NCBI GenBank assembly: GCA_025617745.1
Contig: CM046855.1
Coordinates: forward strand, 44,879,313-44,943,312
Direction: 5' to 3'
From: Heliocidaris erythrogramma
Taxonomy: Eukaryota; Echinodermata; Echinoidea; Camarodonta; Echinometridae
DNA: 64,000 nucleotides
A model generated the notes under the pieces. That model ran no database searches, was not told the origin of the DNA, and worked only from the letters and a program-made list of their open reading frames with translations. Positions 12,935 through 24,884 of the stretch are shown here, one piece after another. The position numbers and the translations under genes were made by a program. How positions within the stretch are numbered: position 1 is the first letter of the stretch; every line of letters starts with the position of its first letter.

Positions 12935-12948
12935 AATTGACGTCAATT
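12935..12948. promoter_or_regulatory. Perfect 14-bp palindrome with a CRE-like core
   Basis: AATTGACGTCAATT is self-complementary and contains TGACGTCA, the full CRE/ATF core. It sits in a relatively GC-rich, repeat-poor stretch (about 12690-12960) that also has TAATTAG homeodomain-type words. Regulatory function is inferred from the motif alone. Confidence 0.25.
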
Positions 12949-13090
12949 GTTTCACCGCAAATCAGAAGGATAAGGAGTCCCTTCCAGATCTGTGAGCAAA
13001 TATGGAGTATTTGTTTCTATGTTGATAGCTAGAGCTGTATACCTTGCATGCATGCAAATACCAGTGAAAGCAAGCCCTCCTGTGGATCCC

Positions 13091-13690
13091 TTGCAAATTG
13101 CTTCCTGTAATAATCTTCTCCGCAGAGGCACCACTCTTGCTAGAACAGTTGATTGAAATTCAGATATGTTTCAGTGAAGTCCTGTAGGACTGACGATGGT
13201 TTACACAAATGTGTAGGCAAACCATATAAAAACCTTCCAGACACCAACTCTTCCTACGTGTAGCACAGTTTATTTAAATTTCAGTTATGTTTCACTGAAG
13301 TCCTCTAGGATTCATGGTGGGTTACTGAAATGTGTAAGTAAACCTAGTTAAAACCTTCCAGTCCCAACTCTTGCAAATTGCTTCCTGTAATAATCTTCTC
13401 CGCAGAGGCACCACTCTTGCTAGAACAGTTGATTGAAATTCAGATATGTTTCAGTGAAATCCTGTAGGACTCTTGGTGGTTTACACAAATGTAATGTATG
13501 CAAACAGTATAAAAACCTTTCAGACCCTAATCTCTCGCTAGCAGAGTTGATTAAAAGTTAGATATATGTAGGACTTGTGGTGGATTACACAAATGCATAT
13601 GAAAACCAAAGACAAACCTTACAGGCCCCCTGATTAAAATTCAGATATGTTTCAGTGAAGTCCTGTAGGACTCCTGGTGGGTTTTACTAG
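13091..13690 (+). repeat. Nested tandem repeat (280-bp period with inner units)
   Basis: TTGCAAATTGCTTCCTGTAA through the GTTGATTGAAATTCAGATAT segment occurs at 13091 and again at 13371, a 280-bp period. Inside and after these, shorter units of ~110-160 bp recur. They carry ATTCAGATATGTTTCAGTGA, TCCTGTAGGACT, GGTTTACACAAATG and AAAACCTT-CAGAC near 13150, 13275, 13430, 13545 and 13625. They are diverged and variable in length. Confidence 0.8.
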
Positions 13691-14384
13691 CAAACTGTAG
13701 AAAAACCACTGAGACCTCCTGAATTCCAAATTGCGTTTGTGATAAGTGCAGGAGTGGTGTTTGTGCATTCATGAATACAGTTTCGGTACATTAAATCAGG
13801 AGCAAGTATTCATGAGTCCATTTTCAATGCGTAGAGTAATGAACATTCTGCAGTGTACATTCACAGTCCTAGTTTCAAGCTTTAGTCAAATCGAAACATT
13901 CTCCTCAATGGAAGTTTAATCATCATTTGAACAATCATGTTATGAATGATTTTTGGATTACATTTATATAGAAATCATGAAGTGAAATGTGAATTACAAA
14001 TGCAACATTTACTCTTTGAAACCTGGGTAATGCCATTGTAGCTGCAAGGGAATTGCAGTGTTTCTTATTTGCTATGCTTTTTTTTACTCTTATAAATAGC
14101 ATGGATTGCTAAGTACATACTGATTACCTTAACTTTTATTGAGTTGGATGATCTCTTCCAAAAGAAGGGCTTCAAGATTGTGGAATCATATCAAAATAAA
14201 CTTCAGGGAATTAGATAAGTTTTCAACCACAACAAAACGAAATGATTTGTCTGACTCAGTAGCATATTGATGAATAAAATCATTGAAAGCTGTTCTGTTC
14301 CTTGAAATTTTAAAAGAAAGGATTGTTAAGTTCTTGAAAGCTAGAGGATGTGGAAGTGGAATAATTTGTCTGTTAAAACAGAGA

Positions 14385-14456
14385 TTAACCCATTGACCGG
14401 GTGCCTCCTGTATCAAGCCTATGGGAGTTGAAATAGTTCAGTAGTCAACGGGTTAA
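14385..14456. mobile_element. Small MITE, TTAACCC-GTTGAC ends
   Basis: TTAACCCATTGAC at the left pairs with GTCAACGGGTTAA at the right, 72 bp in all. The interior CCTCCTGTATCAAGCCTATG resembles words at about 12550-12600, 36500-36540 and 63250-63300, which look like diverged or partial relatives. Confidence 0.65.
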
Positions 14457-15852
14457 AACAAAGATTTCTACAACATGCACACATAGTGTACATGTCGGAG
14501 GCAGAAACCTTGAAGAAAAAAATGCTTTACCTGAAGCTCCAAACTTCAGAGTTTTGTAATCATGCATAATGATCTGAATTAGTGACTGGAAGTGACATTA
14601 TTATTCTATTACTGCCAGGCAAATTGGATCTGAAGAAGCTCCCGTTATCTTTGATGTAGAATGCAATTTTTTTGGGGGGGAAGGTTACGGTAATTAAGCC
14701 ATTTTGAGACGGGCACATCACATGATGTCTGCTCATAGGCAACATCCTGGTTTGCCGTTACTGAAAAATAACAAGGAAAAATGGCGAGAAATCTTCTCCA
14801 GGCCATGTTTTTTTCTCATAATTATTAACTATAGAAGAGACGTGAGCAAAAATTCTCATAGAAATGTTTTGGGCTTGTAGTAATGCGAGGGTTATCTAAT
14901 TCTATACATGTAAAGAAATTGCAGGGATGAAATTTAAAATCCTAATGTAAATCTCATTCGAATGATTGCATTCCAGCCGAACCTCCCTAGGCAGATACAT
15001 GTAATTAAGTTTGAAATGTCAGTAGAAAGTCGTCTTTCAGCTGATGTTTTCACAAATTAGAAATACAGGTGATGTGACTTGTATGCAGGAAGAAAATGTC
15101 ACCCTTCCGAGTCCATGCATACAGTAATACTATAGCAACATATCATGAAATTTAGTTTATTAAAGATGATACCCCAGGTTACCTCATTAATGACTCTCAT
15201 AAAATTAGCGTGAAGCAATTAATTTTATCAGCTGGAAATGCAATACCAAACAAATTTTTCTGCCCAGCTGTATCAGTATTTTGAGTATAGTGTTGTACTT
15301 GTTATGTGAGGTTGGCATGAAAAATTTAAAATCATTTAGATCAGTGGCATAGCATGGGCTCAGCAAATAAGGGGGAACCAGCCATATTAGGGGGGGGGGG
15401 GGGGGGGGGTTCAGGAGGAGTAAATACTTATCACCTTCTTTTTGTGTCCTTGACATTCCCTCCCTTTCTTCTTTCATTTCCCCGTGCATTTTTTAATTTT
15501 GTTATTTGGTGGGGGGGGGAGGGGGGAGCTAAACCCCACTTTGAGATAATTTAAAAGACGAAATTGTGTACCAGTAGGTTCATATCTTCTGCTGATCAGA
15601 CATGGGTTTTAAAATCTTCAAGTATCACCCTCGTATCTTATTATCTCAGGAGGGTATTAATAGTATGCCTTTCTAGCTCTCAACCAGAGTTTGATGCTAA
15701 AACAGCAGTCCAGTACTCATGGACCCCCAATATTACACTTGCTTTTAAAAATGTAAAATATGACTTTATTGTGAGGAAATTGTTAGAAAGATGACAGATA
15801 AATGCATTTTTTGCATCTAAGAATACGCAAGAGAGCTTTTTTTATGTGTCTA

Positions 15853-16030
15853 ATGGGGTGTTGCAAGAAAGTTGCGATTGATTGCAAGTTGCAACTGATC
15901 GGTACTGACCAATCAAAGTCATTGTTGCAAGCGCATCTTCTTGTATGGGCAGACCCTGAACCATTCAGAATGCTTGTTCTAATTTGCTTTACAATTTGCA
16001 ATTGATTGCAACTTTCTTGCAACACCCCAT
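15853..16030 (+). mobile_element. MITE, GGGGTGTTGCAAGAAAGTTG family, copy 1
   Basis: The ends ATGGGGTGTTGCAAGAAAGT and ACTTTCTTGCAACACCCCAT are exact reverse complements, and pairing continues through TTGCAATC. A second copy in opposite orientation lies at 56597-56772. The interior is shared (GATCGGTACTGACC, GCGCATCTTCTTG, CAGACCCTGAACCATTCAGA). Open frames across it are incidental. Confidence 0.88.
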
Positions 16031-16808
16031 AAGAATAAAGCTAATGCAATTCAAGACTTCAAAATGATTATTTGCCGTGCAGTACTAGTTTTAAAAAATT
16101 GTCTTTTCAGCAGTGGGTAATTTAAAGAGAGTATACTCTATGACGATGTGTAAATCTGTACCAGTTGTTTTGTGAAATGCTCTGTGTATACAACATGCAT
16201 CTCTGTCTGGAACTAATAGTTTGCAAATGATCGTGCATGAACGTTTGAGCGGTATCAGATAACATATACCCACGCACTCACTAATGCTTTAGATGAAGGC
16301 AGATGGAGGAAACGTATCTGGATTAGAGCACATGGATATAAACGCATAATTGACCTGCATCTGACTGCAATAGTAGACAGTATTATAGGCTATGAGAATC
16401 AATAGACTCTGGAGTAAAGGGGGGGGGGGGGGTGCGGTGTACTGGTTTGAACTTAATATCTCGCAGTGAGAGTTGAATTTTCTATAGGCAAGTGTCTATA
16501 GCTGGCATTATCTTTTATGAATTGGACGCTGAGATTGAAGTTGTGAATTCATCTCGGAGCAATGCAGAAAGGCCTTTTCTCTGTTTTAAAGCATATAGCA
16601 TGTTACCCCTGCTGTCTCAGCAGAAGAATTGTTCAAACCAATGCGTGTAAAAAACATCCTTTACTTATTTCTCATATGAACCTGCATATTCTGTTGAAAT
16701 AAACCTGTCAGCTCAAAGTCAGAAAGACTTTAGCTCTGTGCACTCATCATCATCAGAATTGTTCATAAAACACCTGCATGGGAAACATCCCTTGCTTATA
16801 ATTTCTCT

Positions 16809-17236
16809 TTTAACCCTTTCATGACAATTGACCACATTTTGTGATTTGGCTCAATAACTTTTGATTCTCTGAGCTCTAAATAATATACCAGATGCTTGAG
16901 TATAAAGAGCAAAATTTCTGCACGCACTGTCCATATTTGTTGCATGACCATATTGCGTTTGGTGCCAGGAATTTTTGAAAAAAAAGAATAAGCTTTAAAA
17001 TCCCTAAATTGGCAACATGTTGAGAGGTTCAAAATCATTTTTTTAAATTGAAATTGACAATATTTTAAATTTTCAACAAATTTATAACCATGTATATTGT
17101 TTTCAAAGACATTACACCTTATTAGAACCATGTAGCAGTAAAAGAAAAATATTATTTTTGCCAATCTGAAGAACAAAATGTGAACAATCTAGCCCATGCC
17201 CTTCCTGCCCATAATTCCTGTCCTGAAAGGGTTAAA
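16809..17236. mobile_element. MITE with TTAACCCTTTCA ends
   Basis: TTAACCCTTTCATGACA at the left and GTCCTGAAAGGGTTAA at the right are near-perfect inverted ends 426 bp apart. The interior is AT-rich. The long minus-strand frame inside it has no recognisable product. Confidence 0.65.
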
Positions 17237-18264
17237 TCAAGTTGGAGATACTGCATATTGTGTGTAAACATGATAGCCTACTCAGTAGTTGTCTAACTTA
17301 TGAATGATCTGTTTTTCCCAACTCAGAATCAATCCATTTGCTTTAATTTTATCATCAGCTGAGCAATCCCACCGTAATTCTGTCGTTCAGATTGATTGGA
17401 CTTCCTGAGCTTTCACACTGTAGCAAACACCCAAGAAGTATCTCCGTTGTAAAAAGCTTGACATTCTCATTAGCCCGTCTATTGACTCAGGGTGAACTCG
17501 CGGCTCTGCGCCAAGGGGGAAGCCTCTCCCCGAAGCCGTGTAATTTACCGACGGGTCAATAGCGTCCGCGTCCTCCCTTCCCTCTCCGCCGCTCGCCATG
17601 AATATGGGGGGATCACATTGATTTTCTCTCACTCTGCCTGCAGTCCCCGACTATCCAATCGGGAGCTTGATAATAAATAAAGCTTCTCTCCTGACCAGGC
17701 CGAGGTCGAGGCTGTTTACATGCGTAGCGTGTACGCGTCGTAAGGGAATGCTCCCATTCCGTGTCAGCGTACATTTCACACCCTACTACATGTAATTATG
17801 CGCTACATTGCAGGATTACATTTACATCAGTCTTGGGGTACACATGAACCTCTGCGACCTATGAAGGAAGGGCTGTACGGGAGAGAATTTCTGTGTATTC
17901 TGACAATAATGGTAACTACACTTGTGTTTATAGTGAAAGAAATACATAAATGAGAGGGGAGTGAGTTAACTCTATAAAACGTCCAAAGTAAACAGATTAA
18001 TAGGGCGATTCCATGCAATGTGTCCCTTACAACATATGATGTTTATCCATATATTTTATCCACAAGTTAAAAATCTCTAAATATGGCAGTGAATAATGGT
18101 AGCATTACCAAAAAGGACCACTATGCAATGATCCTATGAAGAGATTCTTCATTTTTTAGGGAATTATATGGATAAAAGACAAAAGGCTTACAGGACACAT
18201 TGCACGCAATAGCCGAATAGTGGAAATTTTCATGTTGCCGTAATTTGACAAACTCTGAAGTATC

Positions 18265-18298
18265 GGGGGCGGGGGGGGGGGGGGGGGGGGGGGGGGGG
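18265..18298 (+). repeat. Longest G homopolymer (G5-C-G28)
   Basis: Other long G or C runs include G17 2460-2476, C17 2658-2674, T23-G13 8650-8685, G20 15390-15409, G18 25591-25608, C21 26995-27015, G17 43701-43717, C21 44612-44632 and C18 46398-46415. Lengths may be unreliable in the assembly. Confidence 0.9.
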
Positions 18299-19028
18299 TT
18301 GGATCTTTTATTTTGTGGACAACCCCCCCCCTCTTCTATTGTCTGAGCCCAACGTTTTGCCACCTGAAAATCATATGAGTTCCCTCCTGGCTCTGTGCAG
18401 GCGATATTCTTCGTGTAAATGAGAGAATTAAAAAAAGAGAGAGAATTGGGGGGGGGGGGTATGAAAAATCCATACCATCTTACAGCTTACAGGTTTCTTA
18501 CACCTTTCGAAAATAAATGTTGAGGAATTAGTCCATAAGGAGGTCCAGTTCTCCAAGCAAAAAGACAGTGGCCAGACTCCTGTGGAGCCTCCTCATCCCC
18601 TTGGATCTGCTCCTGTATTTGAAATACATCATCTGCTGGGAACCAGCCAGGCAATAACTCATATCCTGCAGTAACATCCTTCTGGTCTTCACCAAATCAT
18701 ATCTTTATTCATGTTTGATCCGGGTTTAAAGCACCATTTGCTTGTGGTTTTGCTATTAGGCTAGGCTTACATCATTTCCATAGGAATTGTTAAAAGTACC
18801 CTGGCCTCCATCTATTGCAGTATCTGAAAATAAGTATAATTGAACTTCAAAGCCATCCTGGCTGCCCTTAGATAACAGTTCCAGAACAACATAGATATCC
18901 TACTGCTATTACCATTAATCGAGAAAAACAACCAAAGTGTTTTACAAGATTATGTAGCATTGATGTGTTGAAAAAAAATTGGGGGCAATCCATATGAATT
19001 CAAATGAAATACATAATATTCATTAGAA

Positions 19029-19030
19029 GG

Positions 19031-19061
<31 letters not shown>
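19029..19061 (+). repeat. (GAT)n microsatellite
   Basis: About ten uninterrupted GAT triplets. Confidence 0.95.
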
Positions 19062-19062
<1 letters not shown>

Positions 19063-19763
19063 GCTTCTTGTATAGTACCAGTATCAGCCTCGGCTTGAGC
19101 ACTCATGGCACTTTCTCTAGAATGTCTCATAAATTTAACTTCATAGTCAGTGTGTCAAATTGAAATTTTCCATTATCCTTGTTAGCATTATATCATTCTT
19201 GAGATGATCATCTAATTTAGAAAACCTTAGATTGTCCTTGGTTTTTCATCTTTTATGGTGTTTCCTCCGAGGATATAGCTTTTTAAACACTATACACCAC
19301 ATTAAGATTGCGCCCTTTTTTTCTCCTTTAAAAGAAACAAAACATTCCCTCTGTCGATCAATACATAGACCTCAGCGCACTTTTTCACAATTCTCTCTTT
19401 TTGCAGTGCTCAACAAAATTAGAATTCAGACATTCTATAATAAATCCATTCTGCCATTACATGAAAGCCAGCTTTTCACAAATTCTATACAGCCTGTGAC
19501 AATAGTGGTTAGTACTGTTCAAGGTCAGATGATTATGACTAAAAATAATTCATCTTTTTACATTCTTGTTTATTCAAGAGCCCATTAACATCACAAGAGT
19601 ACAAGTAGATTGAGCTTTCTTGGGGGTCCAATTATGGTGGGGTCGGCCAAAATGTGCCACTATTTATTATCCTTTTGTGATGCTGATCAGTCTTCTGAGT
19701 ACATCGCTACAGCCCTCTGGAAATATTTTGTCCCCACCTATAGACTTCTCTCAGTCTTTATGG

Positions 19764-19906
19764 CCAGGGGAGCGTTTCATCAAGCGTTTTGTCAGTGATT
19801 TTTACCGACAACTGTTATAAGCTACTGAAATCCTTGCATATGATTGGCTGAGAGCAAATCTGTCAGTAAAAATCACTGACAAAACGCTTGATGAAACGCT
19901 CCCCTG
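19764..19906 (-). mobile_element. MITE, GTTTCATCA family, two type A ends
   Basis: CAGGGGAGCGTTTCATCAAG onward (41 bases, 19765-19805) is an exact reverse complement of 19866-19906. The core (TTATAAGCTACTGAAATCCT, GATTGGCTGAGAG) is in the opposite orientation to the 2477 copy. With perfect long arms this is among the youngest-looking copies in the window. Confidence 0.92.
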
Positions 19907-19949
19907 TATTCTCAAAAGAAGTCTATTTTAAACCATTTTAAACTATATG

Positions 19950-20140
19950 TTTAAAGTGAAAGTTGGGTTCTGGTAAACATGAAAAATTAATTTTTGGACT
20001 TTCTCATTATTTTTATTCCTGGAAGAATATCATATAAGCATTGTCACATATGACTCGGAATAGTTTGAAAATGTAGATCAGATTTTGATGTTCTGTGTAT
20101 GTTGTCCTATATATGCATAATTGTGTGTAGAGCCTTTTAT
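19950..20140 (+). repeat. Dispersed repeat R1, diverged copy
   Basis: TTTAAAGTGAAAGTTGGGTT, a CTTTCTCATTATTTTTATTC tract, GGAAGAATATCATATAAGCA and GATTTTGATGTTCTGTGT follow the same order as the copies at 60378 and 61046. It lies about 45 bases after the preceding MITE. Confidence 0.5.
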
Positions 20141-21979
20141 ATTGTCACCAAGGTTGAGCCATTTATCATTTTGATGATTACTTAACCTCACAATGCACAA
20201 GGCTTTACATTTTTCCATGAAGTTCAATGATTTATATAGTTGATTTATAGTGTAGAAGAGATCCAACTACTTCTGAATAAAAAAGTCCCCCTTCTCCAAT
20301 TCAACCTGTGACCGGGCCAATACATGCATAAAGCGTATGGTGCTTGATATTTCTGTATCTTTTAACACACAGATAACTGAGTACGCGTAGGGCCTTTGTT
20401 GCGCGCAGCTGCTTTTTTCATCCCCACCTGCCATTTGTTAACATGTTTAAAAAAATTTAATATGCGGTTTACCATGTAATATGTGAACGAGCCTGGATAG
20501 AACACGCCTCCCTTCTGTGTCAGAACTCAGAATATGAACCGACGTATTCCATTAGAATATTTGATGCGCCCTGCTCTTTAAAAATTTCATTGTCTGCCAT
20601 AAAACTGATTGATGTGGTTGTGGGTTTCTCATAACTAAAACATGCCAATGGATGCTTATACATTGTTTTTTTGAGCAACATATAGATTGCTCTGACGTCA
20701 ATACTTCCAAGTCGTCATTCTGTAGCAAGTATTTTTTTTAAAAATTGCAATAGCATTACCAGCAAAAGTTAGCACCAGGTGAAAAAGGGAATTTCTTTCT
20801 CCAATGGCTTCGTTTAAGCCAGACAGAAATAGTATTGGGGTTCAGTGACTTGCATTTCAGCGAATTGATATGTTTTTTAGGGCTTTTTAAAAACATTTTT
20901 AATGGCTTGATGGCTCAGTAGTAGAGTGGTGGTTGCATATTTAAACTGGAGGTGGATGAGCTACATGTAGTGCCCAGTCTCTTGGATAAGAATGAAAGCC
21001 ATAGATCCACTGCTTGCTTCTAAATCTGTATGTACAAGTTTGCTTTCTTAGCAATCGGGTTAAAATAACTTCAACATCAGCTCTTTTTAGAGGGTTTTTT
21101 TTTTTGGGGGGGGGGGGGGGGACATATAGCCCGAGCCCCATTTTATCTCTGTTCAGTCAGCAACATGATCAATCTTTCAGCCCTATGTTTAAAAACTTAT
21201 TTCCTCATCATGGTGTAGATATACATCTTAAGTATACATTGCAGACCTGCTTCCTGAAATCATTATTGAATAAAACCTACATGTAAGGTGTGTATTATAG
21301 ATATTATTCTTTAAATGTTTTATGATCTTTGGATAAAATCTTGTACGTGACTATGTTTACAGTGCCGTCATTCTAGCATTATTCAATAAAATCTCAAGTA
21401 TATGTTGCATGCATTTGTTCACAAAATTTCTGTCATCGTTGGATACACAAGCGTTATTTTACCTGACAATTTTCCATTGTTATTAGATTAAATATGAGGT
21501 GTACATTGCATACACTTTGACATTTAGAGCACTGGCAAAAATCACATTGCCTCAGTGCCCCAATTGTGGTCATTCTTTATTTACTATTGTTAGAGAAAAA
21601 TTCACATTGCATGCATTTTTGCTGTATTACGCCTTGAATTTTGGATATGCATCGCTATTGTCGACTCTAGACATTATACACCTATGCAGCTTCATTGTTC
21701 CCATTATCAAATTAGCATACATATATGGCAGCCAGTCATCCTAAAATAATCATATAATGAGGGTAGAATTTTATCAACTGGAAGGTACAATGATTATATA
21801 GTCAGATTTAACTAACAAAAATCCCCACCCAAACATTGGTGGTTGTATTGTATTTTTACATACATGTATTCACATATCTGCACTGATTTCAAGTCCTTTA
21901 TTAGCAGGCGTCTTTTGATTTTTAACCTTGAAGGAGGTACATGAGCTTAGCAATACGTGTAGCATAGCATTACTATACA

Positions 21980-22145
21980 TTAATGTTCGCAAATTTTCGC
22001 AAGTGGTTTAGATTCGTGAAAGTTTCATGCCGCGAAACCATAGAATCGTAATTGACAAAGCATAAAATTCTTGCAAATCGTGAAGGTTTCTTGCTGTGAA
22101 AATGGCTATCGTTTACAATTTGCAAAAGTTTCATGTCACTAATGT
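21980..22145. repeat. TTCGC-rich dispersed repeat, diverged copy
   Basis: Repeated TTCGCAA, TTCGTGAA, CCGCGAAA and GCAAATCGTGAA words. Similar TTCGCG-rich elements lie at 24315-24577 and 42852-43123. Ends are not clear here. Confidence 0.4.
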
Positions 22146-23619
22146 TTTACATGGAAGTTTTATTACATTCAATTGAATTTTATTAGATCAAATGGTAATT
22201 ACATTCTTAACCTTGGCATCCGGATGTCCCAGTTTTCACTTTGATAATTTAGTATTAAGAATCCTTTGTTTTCTTGTTATTCATTTGATAAATCTATATT
22301 TGGAAAAGAAGAATAATTTAATGCTCCCATTAAATTATGTGTACCAGTAAAAAACAAACAAAAATCTTAGTATAATCTTGTAAAAAAGCAACATGTGAAA
22401 TATTCAGTCATAAAGATCACTGTATCAAAAAGAAATATACACCGGTATGCCTCTTATTTCTTTTTGTTTTTTTTTGTGTGCATTTTATAAACGGACTTGA
22501 AGATGAAATTACCAACAAATTACACTTTTTAGAGAAATATATCAATAGACGTATGGTTGTTTTTTCGTAGGTTATCTTAATTTACCAAATATTTTGGATA
22601 GAAAATTTGTCATTCATAGCCAAAACAATGATAAACAGTATATTGTACAGTGTATTGTAGGTATGCATGTAGTTTATAGTCACTTTTATTGGGCATTATA
22701 CGCCGACCAGCTACTGGGATTCCAGACTAAGTGCTTGAAGAGACACTAAGGCTCAGTTGGGCCTGAGGAAGCAAACAAGAGCGTAATGAGAAGTGTGAAC
22801 TTGGAAAACAAACACTCCTCGGGGCCGATCCTATTTCTATGGCTGACCTAGATTGGCAACCCTTGGCTGGGAACCCTAGCTCCTGGTTCTAGGGCTACGT
22901 TCTCCGATTGGGAACGGTGTCCAAGAGGGGAAAGCTCCTATAACCCTTTTTAATAATTCGAGATTTGAACAAGGTGCACCTCTGGGACCATACAACCTGT
23001 TTGTGTGATTTTTAGTCAGTAATGTGCATAACTTAATTTCAGATTTTCTTGTAATATCTATGTCATATTGCAAACTGGGTCACTCCTTTCCACTGGGACG
23101 ATAAGCAAAGGTTATCAGAGCAAATACTATAAAGATTTTCTTATTCCTCTTTCAAAAAATTTTCATTTTTATTTGCACATATATGCGATTTGCCTTCAGT
23201 GTTTTTCATGTACCTGTAGCTTATATTTGTTTACATTCAATTTTAACAGAAGAATGTCCGATCCAATTTCCAGTCGTTTAGACATTGTTTTTATATTGAA
23301 TACATATTTTATTGGGTTTTTTTTTTTAAATGATAGCAAATGGAAAAAACTGTTTTATAAATGTTGATCCCTTCCACCCCCCCTCCAAATTTTGAATTGC
23401 CAATGTTGGAATAACTTCCCATATCACTTCCCCTATCACTTCTCCTATGCATATTGGAGTATCACAATGTACGTCTCCAACAAGCACTAGCTCTGAATAA
23501 TTATTGCCCTAGTAATGCAGTCAGTGAACTGGGAAGCTTGGCTCAATAATCGTGATTAAGTGAATCCTTCTGCTTTGACAAGCCCTCTGATCTCCACACC
23601 TCCCTGGTGAGAAACCTAG

Positions 23620-24115
23620 ACCCCTTTTACATCTAAAGTCGCGAGGCCTGGCCGCGGCTCGGCCGCGGCCAGGCCCCAACCAACACAGTGGGTGGTACTC
23701 GCCTCACCAAACGATTCACCCTTTTACATTACACGGCTTGGTCGCAGCCAAGCCTGGCCCCGCTTCCGTGAATGCGCCGTTTGTGGCGCTCTACTTGTAA
23801 ACAAATAATATTGACGATGATAAAACTATGTCGGGCGTGCGGGGAAAGAATGAAGTCATCGCTCAAAATGTGACGTTGCACGCACCTCATTAGCATAAAC
23901 GGCCACGGCCAGGCCCCGTTTGCTTTTACACTACCTCGGGTCGTGGCCGAGCCGCGGCTCAGCCCGGGCTCAGACTACCTCCTGAGCTGGTCCGAAAACT
24001 GGCCGCGGCCTGGCCTCGGGCCTGGCCCCTTTTGCTTTTACATCACCCAAAAGTCGCGGCCAGGCCATGGCTGAGTCGCGGCCTGGCCGCGACTTTTGGG
24101 TGATGTAAAAGGGGT
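23620..24115. mobile_element. GC-rich foldback element with 5-bp target duplication
   Basis: The left end ACCCCTTTTACATC and the right end GATGTAAAAGGGGT are exact inverted repeats, immediately flanked by CCTAG on both sides (23615-23619 and 24116-24120). The interior is built from many GGCCGCGGCC, GGCCAGGCC and CCGAGCCGCGGCTC words in both orientations, with three more internal TTTTACAT/TTTTACAC words. GC is far above the AT-rich surroundings. There is no transposase, so it is non-autonomous. Confidence 0.88.
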
Positions 24116-24314
24116 CCTAGTACCCAGAGAATTGTGAGACACCCGTCTTCAGCTCCATGATGATGATGCTGAGAGATATTCTGGAGGAAACGGCTAATGG
24201 TTTACTATGTCCCCATTTCCCAGCATCTTGCATTTGATAAATAAAGTTGAATTCTGGTCATACAATTACATTGAGAAAGAAACTGTCTGCTGCAATCTGG
24301 AAAAGTGTATGGTG

Positions 24315-24577
24315 TACTGTATAAATAGATTTCACAGCCATAAATTTTCGCTAATCGTACTAGCCAGACTATTTCGCGAGTAGTTGAATTCGCTATCGGG
24401 AAATTCTTAGATCTTCAAACGGTGATGATGATGTACTTTCGCAAAGCTAAATTATGAATTTCTGACTAGGCGACAACACGTTCCACTGACAACTTTTATT
24501 AGCAATAATTTAGCGTGTTGTTAAATTCGCAAACCCACTTGAGATTCGCGAAATTTGCGAAAATAAAATCCCCTCGA
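24315..24577. mobile_element. TTCGCG-rich MITE-like element
   Basis: Begins TACTGTATAAATAG and ends in GATTCGCGAAATTTGCGAAA. It contains TTTCGCGAG, TTCGCTATC and TTTCGC words in both orientations and resembles 42852-43123. Confidence 0.55.
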
Positions 24578-24701
24578 AATATATGGCATATAAAGTAGTA
24601 CATAAGAATTAGTGTATGCTGTGAGGTCTGGAATCGTCAAAATGATGAAAAATCTACTTAATCTTGATGTAAGTCACATGCATTGAACACAGAAATGGGT
24701 A

Positions 24702-24884
24702 TTCAGTCAAACCTGTCTTAGTGGCCACCTGTCTATAGCGGTCACCTGTCTGTAGTGGTCACTTATATTGCCTCCCTGTAGCAAGAAATATGTGCTTTAG
24801 AACCTGTCTTTAAAGGCCACCTGTCTACAGTGGCCACTTTTTCTGTTTCCCTTGGGTGGCCTTAATAGACAGGTTTGAATGTAT
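24702..24884. mobile_element. TCAAACCTGT-family MITE
   Basis: Ends ATTCAGTCAAACCTGTCTTA and TAATAGACAGGTTTGAATGT are inverted repeats. The interior has repeated GGCCACCTGTCTA words and CCCTTGGGTGGCCTT. Related copies lie at 52025-52201 and 60049-60244. Confidence 0.8.

Noticed and set aside
16796..17176. 126-residue minus-strand frame
   Set aside because: Lies inside an AT-rich MITE with inverted ends; composition is Phe/Ile/Lys-rich as expected from AT content.
20905..20965. tRNA-like SINE head (GGCTCAGTAGTAGAGTGG)
   Set aside because: Only an A-box-like word is visible; no B box or SINE body follows, so not called as a feature.
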